From Siphonodentalium dalli (lineage: Eukaryota; Mollusca; Scaphopoda; Gadilida; Siphonodentaliidae), in NCBI GenBank assembly GCA_032622095.1, contig CP136062.1, positions 196,549,887 to 196,613,886 of the forward strand: a stretch of 64,000 nucleotides of DNA, read 5' to 3'. This document shows positions 57,370-64,000 of this stretch, one piece after another. Under the pieces are notes generated by a model. That model searched no databases. It worked only from the letters and a program-made list of their open reading frames with translations, and was not told the DNA's origin. The number at the start of each line of letters is the position of its first letter. Within the stretch, counting starts at the first letter, position 1. The position numbers were made by a program, and so were the translations under genes.

Positions 57370-60300
57370 TTGGGGAGCCCGCATATGTTCTATTTACACT
57401 TTTGCGTACAAAAGGTTTGACGCCCTAAAGTTGGTACCAATAATGGAACATTCTGAAAACCCGATTTCTTAAGTTGCGCATTCCTGGGGTTTAGGGGCCG
57501 CTGAACCCCAAAAAGTGCCAAAAAGTGCCAAAAATCACTTCTATTTACACTTCCGCGTACATCGATGAATTTTGGTTTGTTGACACTGCTAAGTGTACTG
57601 ATTAAGAAAACACAACTTAAGAAAGGGATTTTCCTGGGGTTTTCAGATAAGAAAGGGGGTCCCATGCTGAACCCCAAAACGTGATTTTTCACTTTTTTTT
57701 ACACTTTCGCGTACATCCATAATTTTTGGTCTCAAAGTACTTTGATAGATACTAATTATAAAAACACAACTTAAGAAGCAACTTTTCATGGGGTTTTAAG
57801 ATAAGAAGGGGGTCATCGGGTCACGTAAAAACTCACTTTTATTTACATGATTGCATTCGTCCAACGTGTGTGTATGTGCGTAAACCCCTGGAACGTTGCA
57901 CTATTACAATCAATACATCCCTAAATCGATACGATCAACTTAAGAAATATATATTCATGTCGTTTTCTGATAAGAACGAGACTTGTTACCCCCCCCCCCC
58001 CCCACAACACGATCCATTTTCTAGAACTATAAGTGAGCCAGTTTTCTGAAAATTATAGCGCGAAAATCTTGTAAAATGTATACAAATGTATATATTTTCG
58101 TGAAGGTAAGACATAATGACACTTTTTTTGGCCAAAATTGAAACTCACCATCCAAGATGGCCGCCAAAATATTCATGCTGTTTGGAACTGGTTGAGTAAT
58201 GCAACTTTATTTTGTGTTTTTTATATTAACTGATCATTGGAGCAATTAAATATGCATTTATTGGGGTCCTAACCCCTTCCAATCCCTCAAACATTCGATT
58301 TTACAGAACGCAGTACAAAATTTTACAAAAAATCACAATTGGGATTCAAGTCATATTTCAACAAAAAATGAAAAGAACATTGTAATCTAAGTGAGGCATA
58401 TCATTACCTATGAATATTCCAAATCTCTGGAACCATAAATCTTACCTTGGCTCAAAATGGCTGCGAAAATGGCCGCTAAAATATAGAAAATGGTAAATAT
58501 TGCCCCAGGGTGTCCTGCAATCGCTTACAAGTTGTGGTTGATGTACACAATTGGCTAATCTCTTTTCTATACATTGCATACTAACATGTCTGATGTACCA
58601 AGGATCATTTTTACTATTGTCACCACTGACATTTACCAGAAATATTGGACATAAATATCGGCAAGAATTCACTTTTCAGGGTTCGACCATTTGTTCAAGT
58701 AAAATGTAACTATCTTTGGATTGAAAGGTGTTTATTGTTTTGGTCTATCTTAAATGTGTCACACTGCGGTGTTTATAGACTAAATTGCTCAAGATGGCTT
58801 CCAAAATGGCAACCAAATTTGTAAAAAGTTAACATCCCGAACATTATTCTCTGCGTTATCCGAAAAAAGTGGCAAATTGTGACTCACTTGGTTATTGTAC
58901 GTCTTAGTTACAATGTAATTAACTGACAACTACGTTCTATTATGTTTGTCCCAGTTCCGTATGGGGCATGACAAATTCATTTTAAAGTTGCAGTATGGAA
59001 TTTTGCGGAGAACCATATTATTGAAAGGAAATGGGCAGAACTTTGAGACTGAACTGAGATGAACCATGACATGTGGGTATTTTGGCCCATTATGATAAAA
59101 ATTTATCAACTGGATACAGGGTGGAAGCCAAGATGGTAGCCAGGGAGTTATGATCATAGATGAGGATAATAGGTATACAGGGAGTTATTGTATGGTCATG
59201 AATGATGTGTGGGTATATAGGGAGTGCCCCGTTGGTAGCGGTGGGACGTATATTTATATATGTTGTGGATGTGTTATCATTGGTGGTGTATGGGGAGTAG
59301 ATTTATTATCATGGATGGCGTGTATGAGTATGGCAAGTATGGAACTTATGAGTGGTCGTATGTGCGGATATTGGTATATCTGGAAGGGCTCACCATTGGT
59401 GATGTGCATCTGTATACCTGGATTGACTCCATGGTCATGGGTTTGGCGAATAGGTATACATGTAGTGGCTGTATGGTCCATGTTGAGGTGAATATGTATA
59501 CAATGAGTGACTGTATGATCGTGAATGTAGTGAATATGTATACATAGAGTGACTATATGGTCGGGTGTAGGTGTATACCTGGTGTTCATGCATGGTGACT
59601 CGTGGCTGTATCGTCATTTGTGGTATGTACGGGTATAACCAAGTATGGTTGTATGATCAGGTGTACTAGTACATGTACGTGTATAAAGTGGGTGACTATG
59701 TTGTCATTTGTGTGGTGTTCATGTACATATGGAGTGACTGGGGTAATGGGCGGGTTGTACATGTGTACCTTGGGTGGCTATCGCTTTCCACAATAACCCA
59801 AGGATATGTTAATCAATAGAGAGGTCATGTCATATCGTGGAAAGCGATAGCCACCCATTATCACACAGTCATTACATATATACATAAACACCACAGACAT
59901 GACAATATAGTTACCCACTGCATACATGTACACCTGACCCATGACCACGGATGACCATACAGCCACGCGTCACAATGCAGGCACACCGGGTATACTCCTA
60001 AACATGACCCATAACCATATAGTCACTCCATGTATACCCATTCATCTCACCATTGGCCATAAGGTCATCCCCTGTATACCTATTCTCCAAACGCATGGTC
60101 AAATGGACAATCAAACGACTCCCAAAAGCTTAAAGCTTGTTGTCGAATCCCCTTCATATCATCACTGTTAATCTTTGTCTTGTTTTTTGTAATATACGAA
60201 TAATATGGAATAAATACTGTTCACACCAATCAATATATACATCAACACCACAACAATGACCATAAAGTCATTCCGGTATACATATGCACATCACCAATGG

Positions 60301-63300
60301 CCATATAGCCACTCGCTTCATACACATACCCTCACCCATGTTACCTGGTATACTCCTTCACCTGACCTATGGCCATATAGTCACCCCGTGTGTACCTATT
60401 CAAAACATTCATACACGATCATGGTCAATCCTTGTATTTTATATTCACCCCAACATTGGCCATGTCAATCCCTGTATCCCTATTTGTCACACCATAGCCG
60501 AATAGCCACTCAATATATACTAATACACCCCAGCCATGTCAGTATAGTCACTCCATGTATGCATATGCACCTCATCCATGGCCATATAGCCACTCGCTAT
60601 ATACACATATCCCTCGCCCATGACAATAAAGCAACACGTGTGTGTACTGGTATAACCTACACATGACGATACCGACACGAGTCACCAAACAGGAACACCA
60701 GGTACATGTATACTCATACGCCTGTCACCCCCTATATAGATGTTCATTACATTTATGATCATACAGTCATTACTTGTATACCTACATGTACTCATCTCAC
60801 CATTAACCATACAGTCACTACCTGTATACATATTCGACACACATAGTCATATAACCACTCGATATACATATGCAGCCCACCCTAGACCATAGATTCACTC
60901 CAGGTATACATGTAACCCTCACTAATGGCCATTCAGCCCTTCCAGATATACAAAAAACCCGCACATACGACCACTCAAACAATGCATACATGCATATACA
61001 CCTCACACATGACAATTCAGCAATTCACTGTATAATCATACACGCCATCCATGATAATACAGCTAAGCCCTATACACCCACCAATGATAATACATCCACG
61101 ATATATATAAATATACATCCACCCGTTACCACAAGGACACTCCCTATGTACCCACACGCTCGATAATGTCCACCCAGCTTACTCCAGGTATTCATATTCA
61201 GTCATGACCGTACAGTCATTCCATGTATACCTATACACATTACCCGTAACCATAAAATCACTACCTATTTATCCACACACCCCCTCAATGATCACACAGA
61301 CAACACATGTACATCCCACCCACGACCTTACAGTCACTCCATATATACATAATCAACACATAGATGACCATGTACGGTAGCTATATCCATACACCACACC
61401 AATGACCATACAGGCACACCGGATGCACCCGTACTGGATATACACAATCATACACCATAGTCACTCCATGCATACAGATTCACCTCACACCTGGCCATGA
61501 CCTCTCCCTGTATACCTAGATGCATCATACCATGGACAACCCACTAATAACCATATAGTCACTCATTGTATACCTACTCACATCAGTCATGACATACAAT
61601 AACTCCCTGTATACCTATTCACCTCACATATGATCACAGTAACTCCCTGGCTACGATCTTGGCATCCACACTGTATCCTGTAGACATTTTTTTTTATCAT
61701 AATGGACCGGAATAGCCAAAGATTATGGTCCATCTCAGTTCTGTCTCAAAGTTCTGCCCATTTCCTTTCAATAAATATGGCCAAAATCACAAAAGAGGTT
61801 CTCGGCAAAATTACATACATTAAAATGAATTTGTCATGCCCCATACGGAACTGGGACAACTGGGAATAGAACATGTAGTTGTCAGTTAATTAACTAACAC
61901 GTATAATAACCAAGTGAGTCACAATTTGCTACCTTTTCGGATAATGCAGAGAATGTTAGGGATATATGTAAAAAATTAGCATTTTACAAATTTGGTTGCC
62001 ATTTTGGAAGCCATCTTTAGAAATTTGGTCTATAAACACCGTAGTGTGACACATTTAAGATAGACCAAAACAATAAACACCTTTCAATCCAAAGATAGTT
62101 ATATTTTACCTGAAAAAATGGTCCCAACCTGAAAACTGAATTTTTGCCAATATTTATGTCAAGTTTTTTAGAGAAAAGTCCAATATTTTTGACGATGTCA
62201 GTGGTGAAAATAGTAAAAATGATCCATGGTGCATCAGACATGTTAGTATTCAATGTATAGAATGCAGAATGGCCAATTTTATACATCAACACAACTTGTA
62301 AGCGATTGCAGGACACGCTGGTGTAATATTTACCATTTTCCATATTTTGGCGGCCATATTGGCAGCCATTTTGAGCCAAAGTAAGAATTTTGGTTCCAGT
62401 GATTTGGAATATGCATAGGTAATGATATGCCTCACTCACATTACAAAGTTCTGTACATTTCTTGTTGAAATATGACTAGAATCCCAATTGTGATTTTTGT
62501 GTGTGAAATTTTATACCGCATTCTGTACAATCAAATTTTTGAGGGATCGGAAGGGGTTAGGACCCCAATAATTGCATATTTAATTGCTCCAATGATCAGT
62601 TTAATATACAAAACACAAAATAAAGTTGCATTACTCAACCAGTTCCAAACAGCATGAATTGATCTAGAAGATATTTGTGAAAAAATGTCATATTTTCAAC
62701 TTCCGGCGGCCATTTTGGCGGCCATCTTGGATGGTGAGTTTAAATTTTGGCCCAAAAAAGTTTTAATATGTCTTAGCTTCACGAAAATATATACATTTGT
62801 ATACATTCTACTAGATTTTCCCGCTATAATTTTCATAAAACTGGCTCACTTATAGTTCTAGAAAATGGATCGTGTTGTGGGGGGGGGGGGGGGGGGGTAA
62901 CAAGTCTCGTTCTTATCAGAAAACGACATGAATATATATTTCTTAAGTTGATCGTATCGATTTAGGGATGTATTGGTTGTAATAGTGCAACGTTCCAGGG
63001 GTGTACGCACATACACACACGTTGGACGAATGCAATCATGTAAATAAAAGTGATTTTTTACGTTTTGAGGGGTGACCCGATGACCCCCTTCTTATCTTAA
63101 AACCCCAGGAAAAGTTGTTTCTTAAGTTGTGTTTTTATAATTAGTATATATCGAAGTACTTTGAGACCAAAAATTATGGATGTACGCGAAAGTGTAAACA
63201 AAAGTGAAAAATCACGTTTTGGGGTTCAGCATGGGACCCCCTTTCTTATCTGAAAACCCCAGGAAAATCCCTTTCTTAAGTTGTGTTTTCTTAATCAGTA

Positions 63301-63525
63301 CACTTAGGAGTATCATCAAACCAAAATTCATCGATGTACGCGGAAGTGTAAATAGAAGTGATTTTTGGCACTTTTTGGGGTTCAGCAGCCCCTAAACCCC
63401 AGGAATGCGCAACTTAAGAAATCGGTTTTTCAGAATGTTCCATTATTGGTACAAACTTTAGGGGGTCAAACCTTTTGTACGCAAAAGTGTAAATAGAACA
63501 TATGCGGGCTCCCTAACTATGACAT
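57370..63525. mobile_element. Giant foldback element 2, about 6.2 kb
   Basis: The left-end sequence GGGAGCCCGCATATGTTCTA (from about 57374) returns inverted at the right end near 63490-63512. Long arm segments match, for example 57430-57540 with 63360-63470. A C-tract at about 57991-58003 is mirrored by a G-tract at about 62879-62898. The core at 59773-59858 (GGGTGGCTATCGCTTTCCAC and its complement) and inner arms of degenerate minisatellite are shared with foldback element 1 at 17511-22456, but the outer arms are different sequences. No transposase is recognised. Confidence 0.85.
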
Positions 63526-64000
63526 CACAAAGATGGCCACCATGCGCATTTTCTTAAGTTCGCTATTGTTGGATTTCATTATAAAAATATAATTGTGATA
63601 TAAAATAATATGACTATCATTTTGTAAAGTGTATTGTGTGACGCCATTTTATATTTATATATAAAACAATATCCTCTCGATTAAAGATGGCCACCAAAAT
63701 GGCGACCGGAAGTTGGAAAATTGATGAAATTCCATACATGTCGCCTACATCATTGCCGATTGTATGGAACTGGTGACGATTAGGGAATATTCTTCTCTTC
63801 AATCTTGATAACAAATCACTTAGGCATCACATTGGTTGATTTCTTGGATCATAGCCTTGATTTTCTTCTCCAAATGCGATGTTTTAAAGGAAGTGGTATG
63901 AATTTTCGTCAAAATATACTTTTTTATTTTCTGACTATTTTCTAAAAGAAAATTAGAATTAATCGGTGATGGGAATGAGTAGGATCATTACATAAAGTAT
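63526..64000. other. Right edge of window, no gene recognised
   Basis: AT-rich sequence with an AAGATGGCCACCAAAATGGC motif near 63685. No exon is recognised. Confidence 0.35.

Noticed and set aside
56541-64000. Next exon of the PARP14-like gene (second macro domain)
   Set aside because: No segment with macro-domain loops and matching phase-0 acceptor was recognised; the exon probably lies beyond the window.

Overview
The window is eukaryotic genomic DNA from an animal, most likely a marine mollusc and probably a bivalve. The evidence is AT-rich sequence, canonical GT-AG introns, a multi-RRM/KH/macro-domain PARP14-like gene, and a dense mix of Penelope-like, Helitron, hAT, L1-like LINE and foldback repeats. 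The organism call is inference. No prokaryotic operons, tRNA genes or rRNA genes were seen.

The only host gene I can support is one PARP14-like gene on the + strand. Four exons join in frame: 1332-1568 (RRM), 49421-51160 (RRM tail, KH-like region, first half of a macro domain), 54161-54643 (second half of the macro domain) and 55748-55836 (linker to a next domain). The gene continues beyond the window on both sides. The three introns between these exons are all phase 1. The first is 47,852 bp and holds most of the window's repeats.

Layout: 1-540 is a 36-bp satellite. 1-13 kb has two hAT elements with exact 8-bp target duplications, smaller inverted-repeat elements, a broken gag-like fragment (-), a roughly 360-bp tandem repeat and an L1-like LINE 3' end. 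12.1-17.3 kb is a nested inverted-repeat element. 17.5-22.5 kb is a large foldback element. 23.0-40.2 kb is a macrosatellite of about 3.4 head-to-tail units (4456 bp each; unit 1 is enlarged by a 2186-bp Helitron pair and a 73-bp duplication). 40.2-44.2 kb is an inverted, nearly complete Penelope-like element with an intact 642-aa reverse transcriptase. 44.6-48.2 kb is a six-copy Helitron array interrupted by a 309-bp hAT MITE. 48.2-49.0 kb is an inverted copy of the 360-bp repeat. A 54-bp minisatellite (about 38 copies) fills the intron that splits the macro domain. 57.4-63.5 kb is a second giant foldback element that shares its core with the first.

The most notable finding is that the macrosatellite and the Penelope-like element belong to one system. 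Each unit carries, on the - strand, fragments of the element's reverse-transcriptase C-terminus and its 3' UTR. All five copies end in the same hammerhead-ribozyme-like motif, preceded by conserved hairpins, one of which shows a compensatory base-pair change. All repeat identities and alignments were made by eye, so percentages are not given.
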